From assembly GCA_043817485.1 (NCBI GenBank), contig JBDRGX010000078.1:1-41062 (forward strand): a DNA stretch of 41,062 bases, given 5' to 3'. This DNA is from JBDRGX01 sp043817485 [NCBI: bacterium] (lineage in GTDB: Bacteria > JBDRGX01). Positions 26,221-34,046 of the stretch are shown here, in pieces. The first letter of the stretch is position 1; each line of letters begins with the position of its first letter. The notes beneath the pieces are model-generated. The model made no database searches. It was not told the origin of the DNA and was given only the letters and a program-made list of their open reading frames with translations. Position numbers and translations under genes: made by a program.

Positions 26221-26709
26221 AGGTAAGTCAGATGGTCGCAAAAGCATTTATACCAAATTGCATTCAAAATGATAATAAAATGGATAGAAGAAAACAACGG
26301 AAAAGAATTAAAAATTCCACCCCCTACCCCCGCCAGCAGGGGACAAAAGAAATTAAAAATTAGTTAGATAAAAATCTGGCGATGAAATTAACACAATTAG
26401 CATTTGAATACGATTTGGTATTTAGCTTTTGAGGAAAGTCCGAGCTTCATAGGTCAAGATGCCTGTTGTTAAAACAGGTAAAGGTAACTTTAAGGAAAGT
26501 GTCACAGAAAATATACCGCCTTGTTTTTTAACAAGGTAAGGGTGAAAAGGCGAGGTAAAAGCTCACCGCTAATGTAGGTAACTATATTAGCAGACAAACC
26601 CCATCTGAAGCAAGATCAAATAAAAAACTATAAGGCTGACCCCCTTGTTTTTGGGTAGATCGCTTAGATAAATGACCATCAAATACAGAACTCGGCTTAT
26701 GACTTACCT
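26221..26709 (+). ncRNA. rnpB: RNase P RNA, bacterial type A-like, with enlarged P3
   Basis: This is the catalytic RNA that trims the 5' end of pre-tRNAs. The ends AGGTAAGTCA and TGACTTACCT form a perfect P1. GATGGTC and GACCATC form P2. GAGGAAAGTCCGAGCTT (26431-26447) and ACAGAACTCGGCTTAT (26685-26700) are the universal P4 and core segments. The conserved GGTAAGGGTGAAAAGGCGAGGTAAAAGCTCACCG (given here only as landmarks near 26538-26571) and 'AAACCCCATC...GCAAGATCAAAT' are also present. P3, normally 20-50 nt, is about 190 nt here (26240-26430) because of an inserted inverted-repeat element. Total length is about 489 nt, against about 350-400 nt usually. Confidence 0.95.
26249..26422. mobile_element. 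Inverted-repeat element inside the P3 arm of rnpB
   Basis: The left end ATACCAAATTGCATTCAAAATG (26250-26271, 22 bases with one or two outside) pairs with the right end CATTTGAATACGATTTGGTAT (26401-26421). The same ends occur in the 82-bp element at 32382-32463. The centre holds a CCCCTACCCCCGCCAGCAGGGG hairpin-like stretch and AT-rich filler. Its P3-flanking stem AAAAGC/GCTTTT (26240-26245 and 26425-26430) is preserved, so the insert would fold out as an extension of P3. Confidence 0.65.
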
Positions 26710-26742
26710 TTTAATAATTATAAAAAAATAGGGCAAATAAAA

Positions 26743-27753
26743 ATGAATAATTTATTAAATTTTGCATTTGTAAAATATTTTATTTGTTTTTTATCCGCAA
26801 TAATCCTTTCTTTTTTAAGCACTTTATTTTTTCGAAAATTAGCAATAAAATTAAATATTTTAGATAAACCAACCAATTTAAAAAAACATTTTAAATCAAC
26901 TCCTTATTTAGGTGGATTAGCAATATATTTAACTTTTGTTATAATATGCTTATTATTTTCTCCTTTAAATAAAACACTTATAGGAATTTTAATTGGTGGA
27001 ACAATTATTGCAATAACTGGGTTAATAGATGACATTAAAGGGCTTTCTGTTCATATTAGGATATTAATTCAATTCATAGTAGCTCTTATTTTAATTATTT
27101 GTAATATAAAAATAAAATTTATCCTTAATCCTTATTTATCAATTCCTCTAAGTATTCTTTGGATTATGGGAATAACTAATGCTTTTAACATTATTGACAT
27201 TATGAATGGGTTATCGTCTGGAATAGCTTTTATTGCTTGTATTTTTTTCTTTTTAATAGCTTTTTCAATAAATAAAGTAGAAATATTGTTTCCAATAATT
27301 ATTTTGGCTGGAAGTATTTTAGGATTTTTTAAATTTAATTTTAAAAATGCTTCTATTTTTATGGGTGATTGTGGTAGTTTATTTTTAGGACTTACATTAA
27401 GTAGTATTTCTCTTGCTGAAAGTTATACAAGTAAAAATAATCTTGGGTTATTATCTCCTCTTTTAATTTTAGCCATTCCTATTTATGATACTTTTTTAGT
27501 AATGATTTTGCGAAAATTAAAAGGTAAATCTATGTTTAAAGGAAGTCCAGATCATTTTGCTTTAAGATTAAAATCATTTGGAATAAGTAATTTTAAAGTA
27601 GTTTTAATTCTTTATGGAATGAGTCTTATTTTGGGAATTTGTGGTTATTTAGTTACTATTACAACTTTTCATCAAGCAGCAATTATTTATTCTTTTGTTA
27701 TTTTAGGATTGTTAATATTGGGCTGGAAAATTGGACAATTAAAAATAAAGTAA
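26743..27753 (+). CDS. WecA/MraY-type undecaprenyl-phosphate sugar-1-phosphate transferase
   Basis: The 336-aa membrane protein has 9-11 hydrophobic helices. It would transfer a sugar-1-phosphate (usually GlcNAc or a relative) from a UDP-sugar to undecaprenyl phosphate, starting surface polysaccharide synthesis. Family motifs seen are PYLGGLAIY, GLIDDIKGLS (the Asp-Asp Mg site), TNAFNIIDIMNGLSSGIA and FMGDCGSLFLG. The last motif, normally a His-rich 'DHIHHRL', reads SPDHFALRLKSFG here. This fits the group of WecA-like enzymes that lack the HIHH motif. The conserved 'NxxNxxDGLdGL' is NIIDIMNGLSSG. It begins 33 bases after rnpB. Being away from other sugar genes it may serve the exporter genes at the left of the window. 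Confidence 0.9.
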   Translation: MNNLLNFAFVKYFICFLSAIILSFLSTLFFRKLAIKLNILDKPTNLKKHFKSTPYLGGLAIYLTFVIICLLFSPLNKTLIGILIGGTIIAITGLIDDIKGLSVHIRILIQFIVALILIICNIKIKFILNPYLSIPLSILWIMGITNAFNIIDIMNGLSSGIAFIACIFFFLIAFSINKVEILFPIIILAGSILGFFKFNFKNASIFMGDCGSLFLGLTLSSISLAESYTSKNNLGLLSPLLILAIPIYDTFLVMILRKLKGKSMFKGSPDHFALRLKSFGISNFKVVLILYGMSLILGICGYLVTITTFHQAAIIYSFVILGLLILGWKIGQLKIK

Positions 27754-27815
27754 TTTTTTCGAAATTACTTTCAATCAAATCTATAATCCACATAAAATTT
27801 ATTGAAAAATAAAAA

Positions 27816-27904
27816 TGGTGCCGAAGGTCGGACTTGAACCGACACGAGTTTATACAACTCGGTGGATTTTGAGTCCACTGTGTCTGCCATTTCACCACTT
27901 CGGC
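27816..27904 (-). tRNA. tRNA-Leu(CAA)
   Basis: Acceptor arms GCCGAAG and CTTCGGC pair perfectly, followed by discriminator A and an encoded CCA (27816-27818). The anticodon loop is CTCAAAA between GTGGA and TCCAC, giving anticodon CAA, which reads UUG. A long variable arm (CGAGTTGTATAAACTCG) and the D-loop TGGTGAAATGGCAGACA confirm a class II tRNA-Leu. TPsiC arm is GTCGGTTCAAGTCCGAC. It lies between the convergent transferase and aminotransferase genes. Confidence 0.97.
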
Positions 27905-27955
27905 TAATTAAAAAATTTTTATTACTTTTAAGCCCTACTTTATTTTTTAAAAAAA

Positions 27956-29131
27956 TTATTCTTTCAAAAACTCTTCTACTTTATCAAATGCTTCTTTTAA
28001 TATATCTAAACAAGGTAAAACTACACTTCGAAAATGTCCTTTACCATATTCTTCTCCAAATCCTATTCCATAAACAAATAACACTTTTTTCTTTTCTAAT
28101 AAATCTAAAACAAATTTTTTGTCATCTTGAAATCTTTTATCTTCTATCTTGGGAAAAATATAAAAAGCACCATTAGGCTTAGTTGCACTTAATCCCTTTA
28201 TTTCATTTAGTCTTTTATAAGCATATTCTCCTCTTTGCTGAATTTTTGTTCTTACTTCTTTAATAAAATCACTTTTTGTATTTAAAGCTTTTGCATAAGC
28301 AAATTGAGCTTGATGATTAGCACAAAGCCGAATTCTTGCTTGTTTAATACAAGCATCATATAAATTTTCATTATTATTACTAAAATTCATATTTCCTATT
28401 CTCCAACCAGGAGCAAGATATGCTTTAGAAAGACCATTTAATTGAACAAAAGGAATATTTTCTGCAAAAGTACACGGACTTATATGTTCTCCAAAACTTA
28501 ATTGATCGTATATTTCATCAGAAATAAGTAATAAATTATTTTTTTTAATTATTTTTATCATTTCTTGAATTACTTCTTTTGAATAAAGAGCACCTGTAGG
28601 ATTATTAGGATTAATAATAACAATTGCTTTTGTTTTATCATTTATTTTTTCTTCAATATCTTTTAAATCTGGTTGCCAATTTTCTTGTTCTATTGTTCTA
28701 TATTCTACTGGAATTCCTCCAAAATATTTAACAAAAGAAATATATGGAGGATAACTTGGCCCTGGAATTAAAATTTGATCACCTTCTTCTACTAATGCAC
28801 CAAATAAAAATAAAAGTGCTTCAGAAACACCAGATGTAATAATAATTTTATCACTATTTATGTCTAAATTATGAAATTCTTGCTCTCTTTTTACAATTGC
28901 TTCACGAAGTATTTTAATACCTTCAGAAGAAGAATAACCATTATCTTTAAATTTTATTGCTTCTATATAAGCTTCTTTAATAAATTCTGGTGTATCAAAA
29001 TCATATTTATTTGGATCTCCAATATTTAATTTTAAAATTTTATGCCCTTGTTTTTCTAATTTATCTGCTTCTACAACAACATCTCTAATAGCATACTCAA
29101 TAGAATTAGAACGACGACTAACTTGAATCAT
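27956..29131 (-). CDS. PLP-dependent aminotransferase, class I/II (AlaA/AspC-like)
   Basis: The 391-aa cytoplasmic enzyme has the fold type I landmarks. These are an N-terminal 'LKLNIGDPNKYDFDTP', 'NGYSSSEGIKILREAI', the Asn loop 'INPNNPTGALYSKEV', 'LISDEIYDQLSF' with the cofactor Asp and Tyr, and the Schiff-base lysine in LNGLSKAYLAPGWRIG. The arginine that grips the substrate carboxylate is in the C-terminal 'FRSVVLPC'. The overall pattern is closest to alanine-type AlaA aminotransferases, but substrate choice between Ala, Asp and aromatic amino acids cannot be fixed from sequence by eye. Confidence 0.9.
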   Translation of the reverse strand: MIQVSRRSNSIEYAIRDVVVEADKLEKQGHKILKLNIGDPNKYDFDTPEFIKEAYIEAIKFKDNGYSSSEGIKILREAIVKREQEFHNLDINSDKIIITSGVSEALLFLFGALVEEGDQILIPGPSYPPYISFVKYFGGIPVEYRTIEQENWQPDLKDIEEKINDKTKAIVIINPNNPTGALYSKEVIQEMIKIIKKNNLLLISDEIYDQLSFGEHISPCTFAENIPFVQLNGLSKAYLAPGWRIGNMNFSNNNENLYDACIKQARIRLCANHQAQFAYAKALNTKSDFIKEVRTKIQQRGEYAYKRLNEIKGLSATKPNGAFYIFPKIEDKRFQDDKKFVLDLLEKKKVLFVYGIGFGEEYGKGHFRSVVLPCLDILKEAFDKVEEFLKE

Positions 29132-29261
29132 AAAAATTTCCTTTTATTTATTGTTTATACTTTTTTTTAAAAATTTTAGTATAAAATATTTACTTTTCTC
29201 TAATTTGTTAATGTTTTTTTAAATTTTTTAAAATCTCAACCCATATAAAAACCTATATTTT

Positions 29262-29300
29262 TTATCCCAAGTCGCATTAAAATGCTAACTATTTTTTTTC
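29262..29300. repeat. Single worn end of the TATACCAAGT-type miniature element
   Basis: CCCAAGTCGCATTAAAATGC (29266-29285), followed by TAACTATTTT, matches the left end of the 32382-32463 element (ACCAAGTCGTATTCAAATGTTAACTTTATT). I found no matching right end in the 29132-29345 gap, so only one end appears to survive. The rest of the gap is plain AT-rich DNA. Confidence 0.5.
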
Positions 29301-29345
29301 CAAATAATTGTAAGAATCTTTCAAAAATACTATTACTTTATTTTA

Positions 29346-30701
29346 TCATAAATCTAAATAATCAATTACTTCTTCTAATTTTTGAACACCTTTTATTTTA
29401 ATTTTAAATTTTTTTAAATCTTTCAAATTTTTTTCAGGAATAATACATTCTAAAAATCCCATTTTTTCTGCTTCAATAATCCTTTTTTCTATTTGCGTTA
29501 CAGCTCTTATTTCTCCTCCTAAACCAACTTCTCCTATAAAAACAACTTTATTATCAATTACTGTGTTTCTAAAATTAGAAACAACAGCCATAATTATTCC
29601 TAAATCTATTCCCGGTTCAATTATTTTTATTCCACCTGCCACATTTATATAAATATCCATTTGCTGAATAATATATTTAGTTTTTTTTTCTAAAACAGCC
29701 AATAAAAGACAAAGCCTATTATAATCTGCTCCCAAAGCCATTCTTCTAGGAATGCCAAAATTTGTAGGAGTAACTAATGCTTGTAATTCAACTAAAACTG
29801 GTCTTGTTCCTTCAATAGTACAAACTACCACAGATCCAGAAGAAAAAATTTTATCTGACAAAAAAACTTGAGAAAGATCTATTACTTCTTTTAACCCATT
29901 TACTTCCATTTTAAAAACACCTATTTCATTTGTAGAGCCAAATCTATTTTTAACTGCTCTTAAAATTCTAAAAGTTTGAAATCTTTCTCCTTCAAAATAT
30001 AAAACAGTATCTACTAAATGTTCTATTATTCGAGGTCCTGCAATTATTCCTTCTTTAGTTACATGCCCAATAATAAAAATAGGAATATTTAATCCTTTTG
30101 CTAAATTCATAAGATAGGCAGCTGATTCTCTTGTTTGAGAAACACTGCCAAAAGATGAAGAATTTTCTGGAAGAAAAATTGTTTGAATAGAATCTATAAT
30201 TACTAATTGCGGATTAAGTTCTTTAATATATTCTTCTATTATTTTTAAATTTGTTTCAGATACAAGGTATAATTCTTGAGATGGGATTTCTAATCTTTCA
30301 GATCTTAATTTTATTTGCTGAATAGATTCTTCTCCAGATACATAAAGTACTTTTCCATAAGTATTACTAAAATAACTTGCAATTTGTAAAAGAAGAGTAG
30401 ATTTTCCAATACCAGGTTCTCCTCCTACCATGACAAAAGATCCAGGAACAATTCCTCCACCTAAAACACGATCAAATTCAGAAATTTGAGTAAAAAATCT
30501 ATTTACTTTTTCAGAAGAAATTTCATTTAATAATATTGGTTTAATAGATTTAAAAACTGGTCTTTTATTTTTTTCATCAGATAAAATTTCTTTTTCTTCA
30601 GAAAAAGTATTCCATTTTTCACAACAAGGACATTTCCCTAACCATTTATAACTTTTATATCCGCATTCTTGACAATAATATATTATTTTTTCTTTAGCCA
30701 T
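29346..30701 (-). CDS. radA: DNA repair protein RadA (Sms)
   Basis: RadA is a RecA-like DnaB-type helicase that aids branch migration in recombination. The 451-aa product has an N-terminal C4 zinc finger (YYCQECG...GKCPCCEKW), Walker A GGEPGIGKST at about residues 88-97, a 'LVIIDSIQT' Walker B, and the RadA-specific KNRFGSTNEIG motif. It ends with a Lon-like C-terminal domain (GIDLGIIMAVVSNFRN, FIGEVGLGGEIRAV). Length is normal. Its ATG overlaps the stop of the MCE-protein gene by one base (TAATG), so it is coupled to that unrelated membrane gene. Confidence 0.96.
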   Translation of the reverse strand: MAKEKIIYYCQECGYKSYKWLGKCPCCEKWNTFSEEKEILSDEKNKRPVFKSIKPILLNEISSEKVNRFFTQISEFDRVLGGGIVPGSFVMVGGEPGIGKSTLLLQIASYFSNTYGKVLYVSGEESIQQIKLRSERLEIPSQELYLVSETNLKIIEEYIKELNPQLVIIDSIQTIFLPENSSSFGSVSQTRESAAYLMNLAKGLNIPIFIIGHVTKEGIIAGPRIIEHLVDTVLYFEGERFQTFRILRAVKNRFGSTNEIGVFKMEVNGLKEVIDLSQVFLSDKIFSSGSVVVCTIEGTRPVLVELQALVTPTNFGIPRRMALGADYNRLCLLLAVLEKKTKYIIQQMDIYINVAGGIKIIEPGIDLGIIMAVVSNFRNTVIDNKVVFIGEVGLGGEIRAVTQIEKRIIEAEKMGFLECIIPEKNLKDLKKFKIKIKGVQKLEEVIDYLDL

Positions 30702-31640
30702 TATTTTTTTTTAAGTAATTTCCAAGGATTTTTTTTTAAATCTTCTGTTAATTCTTTAAGATTTTTAGTGGTTTCAAAAATATTGTTATATAAATCTTCT
30801 TCTTGAATTAATTTTCCCAATGTTCCTTTTTTTACATCAATTTGAGAAATTATTGTATTTAATTGTTCTGTAATTTTTTCTAAATTTACAATAGTATTTT
30901 TCATTTTTTTATCTGCAGTTATTTCTTTTATATTAGTTAAAATTTGTGCTAAATTTTTTTTATTAGAACTTATCATATCATTTAAATTTTCTAAAGTTAT
31001 ATTTGCATTTTTTGAATTTTTTTCTAATTCATAAGAAATTTTTTTTTGAATTTGCAACTACTTCTCCTAAATGTTTTTCATCTAATAAAGTATTTAATTT
31101 TTCTGTGGCTTGATAAATATTATCAACAATTTTTTTTATTTTATCTTGAGATTTTTCATCAGTACTTATTTTTTCAACTACTTGTTGCATTTTTTTAGTA
31201 ATGTCTTCTATCATATCACCTAATATCGCATAATTAATTGGTTCTTTCCCTTTAAATACTTCATTTTTTTCAATTAAAGGAAAATTTCTAGTACCTTGAC
31301 TAATATCAATAATTTTTTCACCCATTAACCCAAGTGTATTAACATAAAATTGAGCATTTTTTCTTATTTTTATTTCGTCAGGCACCCAAATTTTTACTAT
31401 TACAAAATTTTTATCTTCTTTTTCTGCAATTTTTACAAAAACAACTTTACCTACTTTTACTCCTCCTAAATAAACACCAGTTTTAGCTTTTAATCCAGCA
31501 GCATAATCAAAAATAAGAGAAAAATTATATCCTTTTTCAAAAAGATTAAATTTTCCTACTAATAAAACCATTGTTAATAAAAAAATAAAAGCTAAAAAAA
31601 CAACCATACCTACTTTTGTTTCATTAGATATTTTTTTCAT
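30701..31640 (-). CDS. MlaD-family (MCE domain) protein, frame broken by one base
   Basis: The N-terminal part (31640 to about 31040) has a membrane anchor at residues 10-30 and an MCE domain (YDYAAGLKAKTGVYLGGVKVGKV... here FDYAAGLK, then 'NTLGLMGEKIIDIS'). It then enters a coiled coil and stops early at 31029. The remaining coiled coil continues in another frame to 30701 ('SYELEKNSKNANITLENLND'). The break is in a run of nine A on the coding strand (31039-31047). Removing one A joins both parts into 312 residues without other changes, the usual MCE-protein size. MCE proteins move lipids between membranes with MlaE/MlaF, which are absent from the window. A sequencing error, a slippery contingency site or a true mutation are all possible. 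Confidence 0.82.
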
Positions 31641-31681
31641 ATATTTTTCCTTAAAATTTTAAAATTTCTAATTTTCTAAAA

Positions 31682-32356
31682 TTACTTTATCCCTACTTCT
31701 TCAACATGATGTCTTATATCTTTTCCTAATACCATAAAAATAACATCTTCAGCAATATTAGTAGCATGATCTCCAATTCGTTCTAAATGTCTTGAAATAA
31801 GAATTATTATTAAAATTTGTTCAAGAATTTGTGGGTTAGAAAGTCCTAATGTTAACAATTCTCTAAATATTTGATCTTTTAATTTATCTACTTCATTATC
31901 CATTAAAAGAACGCTTTTTGCTAAATTTACATCCTTATTTATAAATGATTCTAAACTTTTTTTAACCATTTCCATTGAAAGCAAGCTCATTTTTGGAAGA
32001 TTATTATGTGGTTCTAATTGAGGTTGCTTAAGTATTAAAGAAACGCTTTGTCCAATATTTACTGCTAAATCAGCAATTCTTTCTAATTCACTATTAATTT
32101 TCATTCCACCAGTAATAAACCGTAAATCAGCAGCTATTGGTTGATAAAGAGCTAAAAGATTTAAACACAATTCATCTATTTCTACATGAAAATGATTAAT
32201 TTCATTTTCATGTAAAAAAACTTCTTGAATTAAATTTTCTTCTTTTTGCATTAAAGATTTTATTGCTAAATCAACCATTTTTTCTGAAGTATTTCCCATT
32301 AAAAAAAGAGTTTCTTTTAATTCTTTTAATTTTTCATCAAAATGATGTCTTTGCAT
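31682..32356 (-). CDS. phoU: Phosphate-specific transport regulator PhoU
   Basis: The 224-aa all-helical cytoplasmic protein is made of two three-helix PhoU repeats. Metal-binding-type motifs are ELERIADLAVNIGQS in the first and 'RHLERIGDHATNIAEDVIFMV' in the second. It binds the Pst transporter and the sensor kinase and holds phosphate uptake and Pho signalling in check. Length is normal. It is the last gene of the pst locus, after pstB2 and a miniature element of 82 bp. No PhoR/PhoB pair is present in the window. Confidence 0.96.
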   Translation of the reverse strand: MQRHHFDEKLKELKETLFLMGNTSEKMVDLAIKSLMQKEENLIQEVFLHENEINHFHVEIDELCLNLLALYQPIAADLRFITGGMKINSELERIADLAVNIGQSVSLILKQPQLEPHNNLPKMSLLSMEMVKKSLESFINKDVNLAKSVLLMDNEVDKLKDQIFRELLTLGLSNPQILEQILIIILISRHLERIGDHATNIAEDVIFMVLGKDIRHHVEEVGIK

Positions 32357-32381
32357 TAGATTTCCTTTCTAAATTTTAATT

Positions 32382-32463
32382 TATACCAAGTCGTATTCAA
32401 ATGTTAACTTTATTGGCTTTGTTATCGTCTCATTGCTTATCATTTTAAATGCAACTTAGTATA
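32382..32463. mobile_element. 82-bp miniature inverted-repeat element between phoU and pstB2
   Basis: The left end TATACCAAGTCGTATTCAAA (32382 onward) and the right end AAATGCAACTTAGTATA (to 32463) are inverted copies of each other over about 26 bases with a few mismatches. The centre is a short AT-rich loop, so the whole could fold as one hairpin. The same ends border the insert inside rnpB at 26249-26422, and one end is seen at 29262. Confidence 0.7.
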
Positions 32464-32494
32464 AGTTTTAAAAAAAACTTTAAAAATTATTTTT

Positions 32495-33250
32495 TTAGCC
32501 AAACCTACCAGTAATATAGTTTTCAGTTTGTTTTTCTTGTGGATTTGTAAATATTTTGTTTGTTACCCCAAATTCTACTAATTCACCTAATAACATAAAT
32601 CCTGTTTCATCTGAAATTCTTGATGCTTGTTGCATATTATGGGTCACAATAACAATTGTATAATCATTTTTTAAAAAATAAATTAGCTCTTCTACTTTTT
32701 GAGTGGCAATAGGATCTAATGCAGAACAAGGTTCATCCATAAGCAAAATTTCTGGTTTTATTGGTAAAAGCCGAGCAATACATAATCGTTGTTGTTGTTC
32801 TAATGAAAGTTTTAAAGCTGAAGTATGCAATTTATCTTTTAATTCATCCCATAACATTACAGATTCTAAAGAGTTTTTTACAGCTTTTTCTATTTCCTCT
32901 TTTTTAATAGATATATGATGAATTCTAAATCCAAAAGCAATATTTTCAAATACAGAAAAGGGAAATGGATTAGGTCTTTGAAAAACCATACCAACTTTTT
33001 TTCGAAGATTAATTAAATTTGCTTTTGGATGGTATATATCTTCATTATCAATAATTACTTTACCTTCAATTTTTATTTTTTCAATCAAATCATTCATTCT
33101 ATTAAACACTCGCAATAAAGTTGATTTTCCACAACCAGATGGACCTATTAAAGCAGTAATCTTATTTGGTTGAATTTCAACATTTACTTCTTTTAATGCT
33201 TGAAATTTTCCATAATAAAGATTTAAATCTGAAGTTTTAATAATTGCCAA
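32495..33250 (-). CDS. pstB: Phosphate transport ATP-binding protein PstB, copy 2 (degenerate signature motif)
   Basis: This is the ATPase subunit of the PstSCAB phosphate importer (251 aa). Walker A GPSGCGKST is at residues 36-44, the Q-loop Gln at 91 (MVFQRPNPFP), Walker B with catalytic Glu at 168-173 (ILLMDE), and the H-loop His at 204 (IVTHNMQQ). The ABC signature, LSGGQ in normal PstB, reads LSLEQ at 148-152 (codons TCA TTA GAA CAA), followed by the intact QQRLCIAR. In the dimer the signature completes the partner's ATP site, so this subunit would spoil the opposite site while keeping its own catalytic residues. The other PstB in the locus shows the reverse pattern. Confidence 0.93.
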   Translation of the reverse strand: MAIIKTSDLNLYYGKFQALKEVNVEIQPNKITALIGPSGCGKSTLLRVFNRMNDLIEKIKIEGKVIIDNEDIYHPKANLINLRKKVGMVFQRPNPFPFSVFENIAFGFRIHHISIKKEEIEKAVKNSLESVMLWDELKDKLHTSALKLSLEQQQRLCIARLLPIKPEILLMDEPCSALDPIATQKVEELIYFLKNDYTIVIVTHNMQQASRISDETGFMLLGELVEFGVTNKIFTNPQEKQTENYITGRFG

Positions 33251-33395
33251 AAAATTCTCCTATATTGAAAAATTTAATCAAACTTTTTTATAAAATTGCA
33301 TTAATATTTTTTTATAATTTTGCATTTTATTTACAATCATTTCATGAAAATACATTTTTGAAATTACTTCTTTTTTAAAATTTGAATATTTAAAA

Positions 33396-34046
33396 TTATT
33401 GTGAAATCATATAAACCAACCCCTCATCAATCTTTTCAAGATCTAATAGTACTTTTTCTCTCCTTGGAGAGCCATCAGCATTTCTGAAATCTCTCTGAAA
33501 CGAACCACATTTAACCAAGGTGTCATCTGTTATTTCAATGAAGGAAATTTGCTGTAAATCAAAAGATACCTTTCTTAATCTTGACCATGCACCTCTTTTT
33601 ATTCGTTCAATTGAATATTCCGATAATCCACCTTTCAACACTTCATGCCATTTCTGAAATGTTCTACCCTCATCGTTATATAAAACTTTTCCTAAAGCAA
33701 GAATTAAACCAACTGCTTTATAATCCTTAATTCCATTTACAGTGGCTTCACTATCATTAACGATTATTTGGTGACTACTTGTGTTAATAGCATGTGCTTT
33801 GAAATCCCATGGGATATTTTTAAAACCATCAAATTCAACATTCCCATATTTTTGTCCAGGAATCTCCATAATATCTAATAAATATCTCTCACAAAGAAAT
33901 TGAAAATAAAAGCCAATCCATTCCATTTGCTTCCAATGTGAATAATTTGCATTTTTCATCTCCAAGATTGATTTTCTTCCATCCCATATTTTTGGAATTT
34001 TTTTTAATTTTTTTTCAATCTGTTTAGCGGTTTCTAAAAAAGTCAT
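33396..34046 (-). CDS. Probable type II restriction endonuclease
   Basis: The 216-aa protein lies directly after a DNA methyltransferase gene with its ATG overlapping that gene's TGA (ATGA). This is the classic layout of a type II restriction-modification pair. A possible PD-(D/E)xK nuclease core is NVEFDGFKNIPWDFKAH at about residues 83-99, with Asp at 87 or 94 and Lys at 96. I cannot name its family or its recognition site. Codons AAG, GGT and GGA and a higher GC than the pst genes hint at transfer. Confidence 0.7.
   Translation of the reverse strand: MTFLETAKQIEKKLKKIPKIWDGRKSILEMKNANYSHWKQMEWIGFYFQFLCERYLLDIMEIPGQKYGNVEFDGFKNIPWDFKAHAINTSSHQIIVNDSEATVNGIKDYKAVGLILALGKVLYNDEGRTFQKWHEVLKGGLSEYSIERIKRGAWSRLRKVSFDLQQISFIEITDDTLVKCGSFQRDFRNADGSPRREKVLLDLEKIDEGLVYMISQ

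Noticed and set aside
27698-27898. 66-codon minus-strand open frame over the tRNA
   Set aside because: It reads through the tRNA-Leu gene and the tail of the transferase gene, and has no start signal.
31029-31057. Programmed ribosomal frameshift in the MCE gene
   Set aside because: Restoring the frame needs a +1 shift on a plain A9 run with no stimulatory structure visible; slippage or sequence error is simpler.
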